Source: Alphaproteobacteria bacterium
GTDB lineage: Bacteria > Pseudomonadota > Alphaproteobacteria > Rickettsiales > SXRF01
Assembly (NCBI GenBank): GCA_020050695.1
Contig: JAGVKI010000165.1
Location: forward strand, 1 to 6,587
DNA length: 6,587 nt
Direction of reading: 5' to 3'
In this document: piece after piece, positions 1-5,090 of the stretch
Position numbering within the stretch: position 1 is the stretch's first letter
Layout of the letters: the number at the start of each line of letters is the position of its first letter
The notes under the pieces: model-generated
The model's input: the letters and a program-made list of their open reading frames with translations, nothing else
What the model was told of the DNA's origin: nothing
Database searches by the model: none
Program-made: the position numbers and the translations under genes

Positions 1-12
1 CTCTTCCGATCT
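1..12. other. Illumina adapter remnant at contig end
   Basis: The first 12 bases, CTCTTCCGATCT, are identical to the 3' terminal 12 bases of the standard Illumina adapter. Native coding sequence appears to begin directly after it at base 13. This is technical sequence, not genome: the assembly broke inside the upstream gene and one untrimmed read extended the contig. An exact 12-base match at the very first position is very unlikely by chance. Confidence 0.93.
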
Positions 13-57
13 ATGATGCGCGGTGGCATGTCGGCCCTGTTTGGTGGAAAAATGTGA
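13..57 (+). CDS. ffh: 3' end of probable signal recognition particle protein Ffh (partial)
   Basis: The last 14 codons of an open frame are present, reading MMRGGMSALFGGKM followed by TGA. The rest of the gene lies beyond the contig edge, and the bases before 13 are adapter. Ffh is the GTPase of the bacterial signal recognition particle, which binds 4.5S RNA and targets nascent membrane proteins to FtsY and the Sec translocon. The assignment rests on two weak supports. The first is the Met/Gly-rich composition, typical of the end of the Ffh M domain. The second is gene order, since ffh commonly lies just upstream of rpsP-rimM-trmD-rplS. No GTPase motif is available, so another protein with a Met/Gly-rich tail cannot be excluded. 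No GC-rich terminator hairpin is seen after the stop, only a T-rich run around 74-86. Confidence 0.45.
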   Translation: MMRGGMSALFGGKM

Positions 58-136
58 TATTATTGAGCAATTCTGTTTTTTATTTCTAGCTTCCCCTGCC
101 CCCGAATAATCTGCCAAAAAATCAATATTCTATTGT

Positions 137-165
137 TTTACAATGTTAATTTATTGTCATATATA
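137..165 (+). promoter_or_regulatory. Alternative upstream promoter candidate
   Basis: TTTACA (137-142, 5 of 6 to the -35 consensus) is followed after 17 bases by TATATA (160-165, 4 of 6 to the -10 consensus). The spacing is optimal, but the region is AT-rich and the -10 is ambiguous among several overlapping TA steps. It is weaker than the candidate at 154-183, which it overlaps. Confidence 0.25.
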
Positions 166-183
166 TGTCATATAGCGTGTAAT
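154..183 (+). promoter_or_regulatory. Probable sigma70-type promoter for the 42-aa/531-aa gene pair
   Basis: TTGTCA (154-159) matches the -35 consensus TTGACA at 5 of 6 positions. After an 18-base spacer, TGTAAT (178-183) matches the -10 consensus TATAAT at 5 of 6. Transcription would start near 190, leaving a leader of about 80 bases before the ATG at 273. The TGTCATATA direct repeat covers the -35 and spacer, a position where a bound protein could block or remodel polymerase binding. No other good promoter is seen between here and the 531-aa gene, so both genes are probably co-transcribed. Confidence 0.42.
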
Positions 184-272
184 TGAAACGTAATTGGTAT
201 AACTAGCCAAATTCGTGCAAAGTGATGAGAATAGGTAACCACTATTTTTGTAACATGTAGAAAAGGTTAGTT

Positions 273-401
273 ATGGGCAAGATAGTAAGCACACTCAAAG
301 AAGCCATTAAGCTTCTGTTAGATAAGCAGCTTATTGCAAACCCTGCATACGCCTATGTACGGGTTCAGAAAAAACGGGTACGCAACATTAAAGGTTTATA
401 A
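273..401 (+). CDS. Small basic hypothetical protein (42 aa)
   Basis: The ORF starts at ATG 273 and ends at TAA 399-401. An AAAAGG ribosome-binding site at 261-266 lies six bases before the ATG, which is the main argument that it is translated. The N-terminal half (about residues 4-21) alternates hydrophobic and charged residues, including EAIKLLLDKQL, and could form an amphipathic helix. After an NPAYAY linker, the C-terminal end is strongly basic, VRVQKKRVRNIKGL, as in nucleic-acid-binding or membrane-surface peptides. There is no signal peptide, Cys or known motif. It lies 52 bases upstream of the 531-aa gene, on the same strand and apparently under the same promoter, so a functional link is plausible. 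It could instead be a regulatory leader ORF for the downstream gene. I do not recognise the family. Confidence 0.55.
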   Translation: MGKIVSTLKEAIKLLLDKQLIANPAYAYVRVQKKRVRNIKGL

Positions 402-405
402 AAAA

Positions 406-415
406 TTAAGCTTAA
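406..415. repeat. Perfect 10-bp palindrome TTAAGCTTAA
   Basis: TTAAGCTTAA is a perfect palindrome just after the stop of the small ORF. TAAGCTT recurs at 421-427. The core ATTAAGCTT also occurs inside the small ORF around 306-314. Whether this is a protein site or a base-composition coincidence cannot be told from one copy. Confidence 0.35.
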
Positions 416-428
416 AATCATAAGCTTG

Positions 429-447
429 AAGGGTAGCCCCTTAGGAG
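429..447 (+). promoter_or_regulatory. Small hairpin abutting the Shine-Dalgarno of the 531-aa gene
   Basis: AAGGG (429-433) and CCCTT (438-442) form a five-pair stem with loop TAGC. It is followed directly by the strong ribosome-binding site AGGAG (443-447), which lies six bases before the ATG at 454. This site fixes the start of the large gene. The hairpin is short, and in this form it leaves the ribosome-binding site free. It could help keep the site single-stranded or act as a modest translational element. Confidence 0.4.
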
Positions 448-453
448 AACACT

Positions 454-2049
454 ATGACTAGTACTGCACCAGCAACAACGCCAGCGACAGGAACAAGCGC
501 ACCAGCTGCAGCTTCTACTCCTTCTACGGGTGCGCCTGCAACAGGCGGCGGCAGTGATTTGCTCGGCGGCCTTCTAGGCAGCGTACGAAATATTTTCATC
601 GATCAGTCAACCGGCAAGACAAACTGGACAAGCATTATAAGCACCGTAGCGATTGGTGGTCTGGGCGCATTTATGGGCAGTGGTTCCGGCATAATCGGCA
701 CGCTCCTTGGCGGTATTGGTGGTGCGGTAGGCGGTACGGTTGCGGCTCCCTTTATCGGCGAACTGGTCAATAAAGTTTCTGGCTGGCTTGGTATTTCCAG
801 CAACGTGCCAGGCGGTGTGCCCAACTCACCCAATATGCCTGTAGGTACGGCACGCAATCCCCTGGATACCCATCAGGCGCCAGTGCAGAGCCCAACTCCC
901 GGAGTTGCGGCAAGCGATAATATTATTCGCTCTCCTGCCCTTCAAAATATAGTTCCACCCGCCACATCGGTTTCTGATGCCGTAACCGCGCGCCAGAATG
1001 CAACCAAATCCGCCGTTGCTGTAGCCAATGGCACAGGTAACCGTGAGCGTGCAGATGCTGAATGGCGTGATGTAACACGTCAGGAACGCTCGATTGCCGA
1101 CTTTGTTGCAACCATGGAAGAATATGGCCGTCAACGCACAGCGTATATGGCTCCTGATGGAGAGCGTGCACGCCTGGTTACTGAAATTGTCACACGTGGC
1201 GGAAAAACACGTGAAGATGCTGAACGTATGGTGCCAACACTGCCTGCGTTACCGGAAGATTATACAAAGAACAGGACTCCTTCTGAGCGTATTAATAGCT
1301 ACAGGGCCGTTTATGAACAGGCGCGTGAAGCAGGGACGCTGCCAGGTGAATATCGCGGCGTCACTTGGGAGCAGCTAGACCCAATTATGAAAGCCGGCTA
1401 CGCGTATAACCGCTCTAACCAGGAAGTGGCCGCTACCAAATCCAGCATTGATGTAAACAAGATCCCTCCAACGCCGAGAAATTCACTGCCAGGATTCTGG
1501 TCACGTGGTAGCCGTACGGAAACGATGGATCTGCCTACTCCCGATTTTAGTGGGCCCGATGCAGGCTGGACATCGTATGATGAACAGGCAAACTGTGCAT
1601 CTGTATGTATTGCACGCCTTAAAGATAACCCGGATGAAGTAGTCAATGGTGAACGCGTTACCGTTACCCTGAGGCGTTTTGCAGTAGCCGCACGCGAGCG
1701 CATTCAAAATGATCGCCGTGCTGAAACTGAGTCAGCAGAGGAATATGGCAAAATTATCCAATATTGTGATGCTGTGGAAGCGCGTAGTGCTCTGCTTGCC
1801 GATGTAAACGCTCTCAATGCACCGGTACAGTCGCTTGAACAGTTCCGCAATGGACCTTTAGCTACGGCACAGACACAGGTAAACCAGTTCCTTACGGCGC
1901 AGTTACCAATGCTCAATAGTGAAATAAACGCAACGCGTAACGCAGCAGTTGCAGCCAGCACACCTGCTGTAACGACTACGCCTGTGGTTACAACACCAAT
2001 TACTCCTCCAGCTTCGGCGCCTGTACCAGGCCGCCCGCAGGTACGCTAG
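454..2049 (+). CDS. Hypothetical 531-aa protein with glycine-zipper hydrophobic block and Thr/Pro-rich ends
   Basis: I do not recognise this protein. The start at ATG 454 is supported by AGGAG at 443-447. Residues 1-34 are almost entirely Thr, Ala, Pro, Ser and Gly, with no classical signal peptide. Residues about 60-104 form a long Gly-rich hydrophobic stretch with GxxxG periodicity (G71, G75, G79 and G82, G86, G90, G94). This is a glycine-zipper pattern typical of closely packed membrane helices or pore-like and oligomeric segments. Residues 115-190 are Pro/Asn/Ala-rich and probably disordered. From about 195 to 330 and 375 to 500 the protein is charged and mostly helical, with only three Cys (C381, C385, C438). 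The tail, 500-531, is Thr/Pro/Val-rich with TTP-type repeats. Disordered ends flanking a membrane-active block suggest a surface, secreted or phage-like structural protein, but this is inference. It lies downstream of the small basic ORF and is closed by its own terminator. Confidence 0.85.
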   Translation: MTSTAPATTPATGTSAPAAASTPSTGAPATGGGSDLLGGLLGSVRNIFIDQSTGKTNWTSIISTVAIGGLGAFMGSGSGIIGTLLGGIGGAVGGTVAAPFIGELVNKVSGWLGISSNVPGGVPNSPNMPVGTARNPLDTHQAPVQSPTPGVAASDNIIRSPALQNIVPPATSVSDAVTARQNATKSAVAVANGTGNRERADAEWRDVTRQERSIADFVATMEEYGRQRTAYMAPDGERARLVTEIVTRGGKTREDAERMVPTLPALPEDYTKNRTPSERINSYRAVYEQAREAGTLPGEYRGVTWEQLDPIMKAGYAYNRSNQEVAATKSSIDVNKIPPTPRNSLPGFWSRGSRTETMDLPTPDFSGPDAGWTSYDEQANCASVCIARLKDNPDEVVNGERVTVTLRRFAVAARERIQNDRRAETESAEEYGKIIQYCDAVEARSALLADVNALNAPVQSLEQFRNGPLATAQTQVNQFLTAQLPMLNSEINATRNAAVAASTPAVTTTPVVTTPITPPASAPVPGRPQVR

Positions 2050-2081
2050 GGATACACGATTTCTACCACTGACCCTTCTAA

Positions 2082-2115
2082 CGGCTGTAACAGCAATGTT
2101 GCAGCCGCTTTTTTT
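2082..2115 (+). terminator. Rho-independent terminator after the 531-aa gene
   Basis: CGGCTGTAACA (2082-2092) pairs with TGTTGCAGCCG (2097-2107) over 11 pairs, including one T-G wobble. The loop GCAA fits the GNRA tetraloop pattern. After one C there is a run of seven T (2109-2115). This is a textbook intrinsic terminator for the + strand transcript. On the - strand the hairpin is not followed by a T-tract, so it should not serve the convergent acyltransferase equally well. Confidence 0.92.
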
Positions 2116-2758
2116 AGTCGCGTGGTTCAGGTATGGAATATTTGAGCTTGAGCACGACTTCCTGGAGGTAATTCACATTCACCAGTTCAGGATCAATGGC
2201 CGGGCCGCAAATGACGGTTACTTTCCTGCCCCATTTGCGGGGCCAGAAACGAAAAGGCGACTTCATATATTTGCGGCTGAAAATACTTCCCCATAACCCG
2301 GAAATGGCAATAGGAACCACAGGCACCTGGTCACGCTTGGTGATCCATTCAATACCCGGCCTGAAGCGCCCCAGGCTGCCGGTAAAGGTAAGGAAGCCCT
2401 CGGGAAACAAACAGATCAGATCCCCCGCCTTTAAGCCTTCCGAAATTTCATCAAACGCCGCTTCCACGCTTTTACGGTTATAGGTAATGGGAATGGAGCG
2501 GTTCATATCCATCAGGTAATGCACCACCGGCAGGTTATATATATCTCTATCTATAAGGTAGCGAACCGGGCGATTGCAGCCTGCATCAATAATAGGACCA
2601 TCCACATAAGACACATGGTTACTGATAAGAATGGCCGGGCCTTCCTTAGGGATATTCTCAAAACCAATATAATTAGGGTGGTAAACAGAAATGGTAAGCT
2701 TATGAATCAGCTTTCGGTACAGATGTTCCGGATTGAAGATGGGGACACGCCATTTCAT
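2114..2758 (-). CDS. PlsC-family 1-acylglycerol-3-phosphate-type acyltransferase
   Basis: This 214-aa protein is a single lysophospholipid acyltransferase domain of the PlsC superfamily, which moves an acyl chain onto a lysophospholipid or glycerol-phosphate acceptor at the inner membrane. Motif I is NHVSYVD (catalytic H48 and D53). Motif III is FPEG at 118-121, followed by the RFRPGIE segment at 131-137. Motif IV is VPVVPIAI at 145-152, then GLWGSIFSRK. The region around motif I and the GLWGSIFSRK segment resemble the acyltransferase half of large multidomain proteins that join this domain to a transporter or acyl-ACP ligase (Aas-like). Here it stands alone, so the exact acceptor is not fixed and plsC is not assigned. 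ATG 2758 is the only start in the frame before an upstream stop. Its nearest Shine-Dalgarno-like AAAGG is about 16 bases away, so translation signals are weak. The gene is convergent with the 531-aa gene and divergent from rpsP. Confidence 0.9.
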   Translation of the reverse strand: MKWRVPIFNPEHLYRKLIHKLTISVYHPNYIGFENIPKEGPAILISNHVSYVDGPIIDAGCNRPVRYLIDRDIYNLPVVHYLMDMNRSIPITYNRKSVEAAFDEISEGLKAGDLICLFPEGFLTFTGSLGRFRPGIEWITKRDQVPVVPIAISGLWGSIFSRKYMKSPFRFWPRKWGRKVTVICGPAIDPELVNVNYLQEVVLKLKYSIPEPRD

Positions 2759-2791
2759 AGGGTTAGTAAGCTTACCTTTAGTGACTTCTTC

Positions 2792-2820
2792 TTATTACTA
2801 TACCGGATTTTTTATATAAT
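2792..2820 (+). promoter_or_regulatory. Candidate distal promoter for the rpsP operon
   Basis: A perfect -10 box TATAAT lies at 2815-2820, with TTATTA (2792-2797, only 3 of 6) 17 bases upstream. Transcription would start near 2827, giving about 150 bases of leader before rpsP. It overlaps the candidate acyltransferase promoter on the other strand. Confidence 0.3.
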
Positions 2821-2825
2821 TTCGA
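2797..2825 (-). promoter_or_regulatory. Candidate promoter for the acyltransferase gene
   Basis: Read on the - strand, TCGAAA (2825-2820, 4 of 6 to the -35 consensus) is followed after 17 bases by TATAGT (2802-2797, 5 of 6 to the -10 consensus). This gives a leader of roughly 30 bases before ATG 2758. The -35 is weak, so this is a position-based candidate only. Confidence 0.35.
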
Positions 2826-2908
2826 TGGTTATTTTAATATACCCCCTTATGTAAGCAGCCAGCCGCCCCCGGCCTTACCCCCACTGGTTCACACAGTGCA
2901 TTTTCTAC

Positions 2909-2937
2909 TTTACCTGCTGGTTAAGAACTGCTATAAA
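2909..2937 (+). promoter_or_regulatory. Candidate proximal promoter for the rpsP operon
   Basis: TTTACC (2909-2914, 4 of 6 to the -35 consensus) is followed after exactly 17 bases by TATAAA (2932-2937, 5 of 6 to the -10 consensus). The start would fall near 2944, about 33 bases before rpsP. This is a natural distance for a ribosomal-protein operon that begins here because of the intervening antisense gene. Confidence 0.4.
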
Positions 2938-2976
2938 CCGCGACCTTCAAACTTATTTTATGAATGCAAGGAAGCT

Positions 2977-3300
2977 ATGCCAACCACGATTCGCCTGTCC
3001 CGCGCCGGAACCAAAAAGCGCCCGTATTATCGCATTGTTGTGACCAATTCACGCAGCGCTCGCGACAGCAACTTCATTGAACGCATCGGCAGCTATGATC
3101 CCCTGCTGGGTGATGACAGCGAAAAGCGCGTTATCATCGACCAGGAACGTGCAAAGCATTGGCTGTCCGTTGGCGCCCAGATGAGCGACCGCGTTCACCT
3201 GTTCTTCAATAAGGCTGGCCTTGTTACCACTAAGCCAGCTCATAAGCCTGCCCGTAAGTCCAAAAAGGACAAGGGTGAAGGCGAAGCAGCAGCCGCTTAA
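2977..3300 (+). CDS. rpsP: 30S ribosomal protein S16
   Basis: S16 binds 16S rRNA early in 30S assembly. The 107-aa product has the family N-terminus: TTIRLSRAGTKKRPYYRIVV at residues 3-22, the ERIGSYDP element at 35-42, and the HWLSVGAQMSDRV segment at 61-73. After about residue 85 there is a Lys/Ala-rich extension ending GEGEAAAA. This makes it longer than the roughly 80-residue E. coli protein, as is common in alphaproteobacterial S16. The start at ATG 2977 is set by AGGAAG at 2969-2974 and by the conserved MPTTIRLSR start. An in-frame ATG at 2896 would add 27 non-conserved residues and is rejected. It is the first gene of the rpsP-rimM-trmD-rplS translation operon. Confidence 0.97.
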   Translation: MPTTIRLSRAGTKKRPYYRIVVTNSRSARDSNFIERIGSYDPLLGDDSEKRVIIDQERAKHWLSVGAQMSDRVHLFFNKAGLVTTKPAHKPARKSKKDKGEGEAAAA

Positions 3301-3322
3301 TTTGTGACGCCTCAGGCTGTTT

Positions 3323-3865
3323 ATGCAGCGGCCTGACTCCAAACATCCAAATACCAATCAACTGACCGAAGTCGGACAGATTGCGTCTGCCCATGGCATT
3401 CGCGGGCAGGTAAAGCTGCGCAGCTTTACCGCAGACCCGGACGCTATATTCGACTATTCACCGGTTACAGACAAAAAGGGCAAGCCCTACCTGCTTACGC
3501 GCGAGGGCTATAAAGAACAGCTATTCATTGTAAGTATTAAAGGCGTCACCGACCGTAACGCAGCTGAACTGCTAAAAGGTACGGTATTATATGCTGCTAT
3601 CTCCCAGGAAGTAGAAAAAGCCGAGAACGAATGGCTGTATTCCGAGCTTAAAGGCCTTGAGGCTCGCCTGGAAAGCGGCAAGACATATGGAACGGTTGTC
3701 AGTGTCGATAATTTCGGCGCAGGCGATATTATAGAAATTGAGCATAAGGACGGCTCAACCGAGATGCTGCCCTTCAAACCCGCCTTTATCGGGGATATTG
3801 AGGTCGAAAAAGGCTATCTGGTTATATTCCCGCCGGAATATATGGAGGGTGAAGACCGGGAATGA
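3323..3865 (+). CDS. rimM: Ribosome maturation factor RimM
   Basis: RimM assists maturation of the 30S head and contacts S19, being needed for efficient 16S rRNA processing. The 180-aa product has both domains. The N-terminal RimM barrel carries the signature GQIASAHGIRGQVKLRSFT at 18-36 and GVTDRNAAELLKGTVLY at 74-90. The C-terminal PRC-barrel domain has EWLYSELKGLEA at 103-114, GTVVSVDNFGAGDIIEI at 123-139 and a conserved LPF at 149-151. The start at ATG 3323 has CAGG at 3313-3316 six bases upstream, 22 bases after the rpsP stop. The stop codon overlaps the trmD start in an ATGA arrangement, suggesting translational coupling. Confidence 0.96.
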   Translation: MQRPDSKHPNTNQLTEVGQIASAHGIRGQVKLRSFTADPDAIFDYSPVTDKKGKPYLLTREGYKEQLFIVSIKGVTDRNAAELLKGTVLYAAISQEVEKAENEWLYSELKGLEARLESGKTYGTVVSVDNFGAGDIIEIEHKDGSTEMLPFKPAFIGDIEVEKGYLVIFPPEYMEGEDRE

Positions 3866-4602
3866 CCAGTAAACCCCTATTTTCAGCCATTGCCCTTACC
3901 TTGTTTCCCGAAATGTTTCCCGGCCCGCTTGGCCAGTCCTTGGCTGGCACCGCGCTGGAAAAAGGCATCTGGTCGCTAAAGCCTATCAACATCCGTGATT
4001 TTGCCACCGATAAGCACGCTACCGTTGACGACAAGCCGTATGGCGGGGGTACAGGCATGGTGATAAAGCCCGACATCGTTGATAGCGCTGTCGAGGCCGC
4101 CAAGGCCCAATTACCCGGTGCGCAGGTCATCTATACCTCCCCGCGCGGCAAGCCCCTTACCCAGCCCTTGGTAGAAACATTAAAAAACAAAGACCTGATT
4201 ATTTTATGTGGCCGGTTTGAAGGTGTAGACCACCGGGTTATCGAACATCATGAGATGCTGGAGGTAAGCCTCGGAGATTTCGTACTTTCAGGCGGAGAAA
4301 TTGCTGCCCTGGCCCTACTTGATGCTTGCGTTCGCCTGCTTCCCGGTGTAATAGGCCGTGGTCAGGCCGGAAAAGAGGACGCGGTCATCGAGGAAAGTTT
4401 CACCCAGACATCAGAATATGCTGGACTGCTGGAATATCCTCATTATACTAGACCCTCTTTTTGGAAAGGGATGTCGGTACCCGATATATTACTTTCTGGA
4501 AACCATGAACAAATTAAAACGTGGCGGCTCGAGCAGGCCAGGAAGATTACCCAGGCTCGCCGTCCCGATATGTGGACCAAAGTTGTAGATACAAAGGAAT
4601 AA
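3862..4602 (+). CDS. trmD: tRNA (guanine37-N1)-methyltransferase TrmD
   Basis: TrmD transfers a methyl group from S-adenosylmethionine to N1 of G37, next to the anticodon, preventing +1 frameshifting. The 246-aa protein has the SPOUT trefoil-knot signatures: [12 protein letters not shown] at 56-67, [11 protein letters not shown] at 91-101, [16 protein letters not shown] at 115-130 and the knot segment [20 protein letters not shown] at 136-155. EYPHYTRP at 191-198 and [13 protein letters not shown] at 210-222 follow. R158 aligns with E. coli R154. The position of the E. coli catalytic base D169 (in EDSF) is E178 here (EESF), a conservative change that may be a lineage trait. The start overlaps the rimM stop, and the last codons contain the ribosome-binding site of rplS. 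Confidence 0.97.
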   Translation: MTSKPLFSAIALTLFPEMFPGPLGQSLAGTALEKGIWSLKPINIRDFATDKHATVDDKPYGGGTGMVIKPDIVDSAVEAAKAQLPGAQVIYTSPRGKPLTQPLVETLKNKDLIILCGRFEGVDHRVIEHHEMLEVSLGDFVLSGGEIAALALLDACVRLLPGVIGRGQAGKEDAVIEESFTQTSEYAGLLEYPHYTRPSFWKGMSVPDILLSGNHEQIKTWRLEQARKITQARRPDMWTKVVDTKE

Positions 4603-4606
4603 AGAA

Positions 4607-4984
4607 ATGAACACGCTGCAGAAGATTGAACAGGAAAACATGAAGAAGCTGGCAGGCAACAAGCGCCTCGACAACTTCGGTCAGGGTGACACCGTGCGCG
4701 TTAACGTGCGCATCGTTGAAGGTAACACCGAGCGCGTTCAGGCTTTTGAAGGCGTTTGCATCGGTCGTAAAAATGCTGGCGTACGTTCGGCTTTCACAGT
4801 TCGTAAGATCAGCCATGGCGAAGGCGTTGAACGTGTATTCCCACTGTACTCGCCACGCTTAGAGAGCATTGAACTCGTGCGCAAGGGCGACGTTCGCCGC
4901 GCTAAACTGTACTACCTGCGTGGTCTCACCGGTAAGGCAGCACGAATTACGGAAAAGCGCGACGTGGTGAAGACCGAGGAATAA
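4607..4984 (+). CDS. rplS: 50S ribosomal protein L19
   Basis: L19 lies at the 30S-50S interface of the large subunit. The 125-aa product matches the family nearly end to end: [13 protein letters not shown] at 27-39, [13 protein letters not shown] at 42-54, [20 protein letters not shown] at 63-82, and the C-terminal [18 protein letters not shown] at 97-114. Length is close to the usual 115-130. ATG 4607 is preceded by AAAGGA at 4593-4598, inside the end of trmD, leaving a four-base gap after the trmD stop. It is the last gene of the translation operon, followed by a terminator. Confidence 0.97.
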   Translation: MNTLQKIEQENMKKLAGNKRLDNFGQGDTVRVNVRIVEGNTERVQAFEGVCIGRKNAGVRSAFTVRKISHGEGVERVFPLYSPRLESIELVRKGDVRRAKLYYLRGLTGKAARITEKRDVVKTEE

Positions 4985-5011
4985 ACTTCCTCACACCTCG
5001 TCCGAAGAAAT

Positions 5012-5037
5012 ATGGGCTGCATTGACAGCCCATTTTT
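5012..5037 (+). terminator. Rho-independent terminator after rplS
   Basis: ATGGGCTG (5012-5019) pairs perfectly with CAGCCCAT (5026-5033) around a six-base loop CATTGA, followed by further T residues to 5037. It separates the translation operon from leuCD. The T-tract is short, so read-through into leuC is possible. Confidence 0.85.
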
Positions 5038-5051
5038 CTATCTACTACTTA
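5022..5051 (+). promoter_or_regulatory. Possible leuC promoter with -35 inside the rplS terminator
   Basis: An exact -35 consensus TTGACA lies at 5022-5027, within the loop and descending stem of the terminator. No good -10 follows: TACTAC (5043-5048, spacer 15) and TACTTA (5046-5051, spacer 18) are both poor. The remaining bases before leuC are pyrimidine-rich with no attenuator-like leucine codon run. The call is weak but marks the only recognisable promoter element before leuC. Confidence 0.2.
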
Positions 5052-5090
5052 GTTTTCTTCTTATTCACCCAACTTCATTTGATTCTGGTT

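Larger units (their letters stand above)
123..196. repeat. Cluster of short inverted and direct repeats upstream of the 42-aa ORF
   Basis: Several short repeats are packed into 74 AT-rich bases. CAATA (123-127) and TATTG (131-135) are inverted around a 3-base gap. ATTGT (132-136) and ACAAT (140-144) are inverted around TTT, and ATTGT recurs at 153-157, 21 bases after its first copy. TGTCATATA occurs as a direct repeat at 155-163 and 166-174, with an 11-base period. GTAATTG occurs at 179-185 and 190-196, again with an 11-base period. The 11- and 21-base spacings put copies on nearly the same face of the helix, as expected for protein-binding half-sites. The repeats overlap both promoter candidates. 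AT-richness raises the chance of coincidental repeats, so an operator role is inference. Confidence 0.5.

Noticed and set aside
225..260. An 11-codon ORF (MRIGNHYFCNM) in the leader before the 42-aa ORF, possibly a leader peptide
   Set aside because: It has no convincing Shine-Dalgarno and no run of one amino acid, and ORFs this short are expected by chance.
2882..2898. CACTG-gttcaca-CAGTG inverted repeat before rpsP, as a terminator or S16 autoregulatory structure
   Set aside because: The stem is only five pairs, no proper T-tract follows, and it does not resemble a known ribosomal-protein leader.
2896..2976. N-terminal extension of rpsP from the upstream in-frame ATG
   Set aside because: S16 starts at the conserved MPTTIRL with AGGAAG correctly spaced. 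The extension is not conserved and would overlap the proximal promoter candidate.
5022..5090. N-terminal extension of leuC from TTG, giving a hydrophobic signal-like segment
   Set aside because: It overlaps the rplS terminator, LeuC is cytoplasmic, and [10 protein letters not shown] is the normal start.
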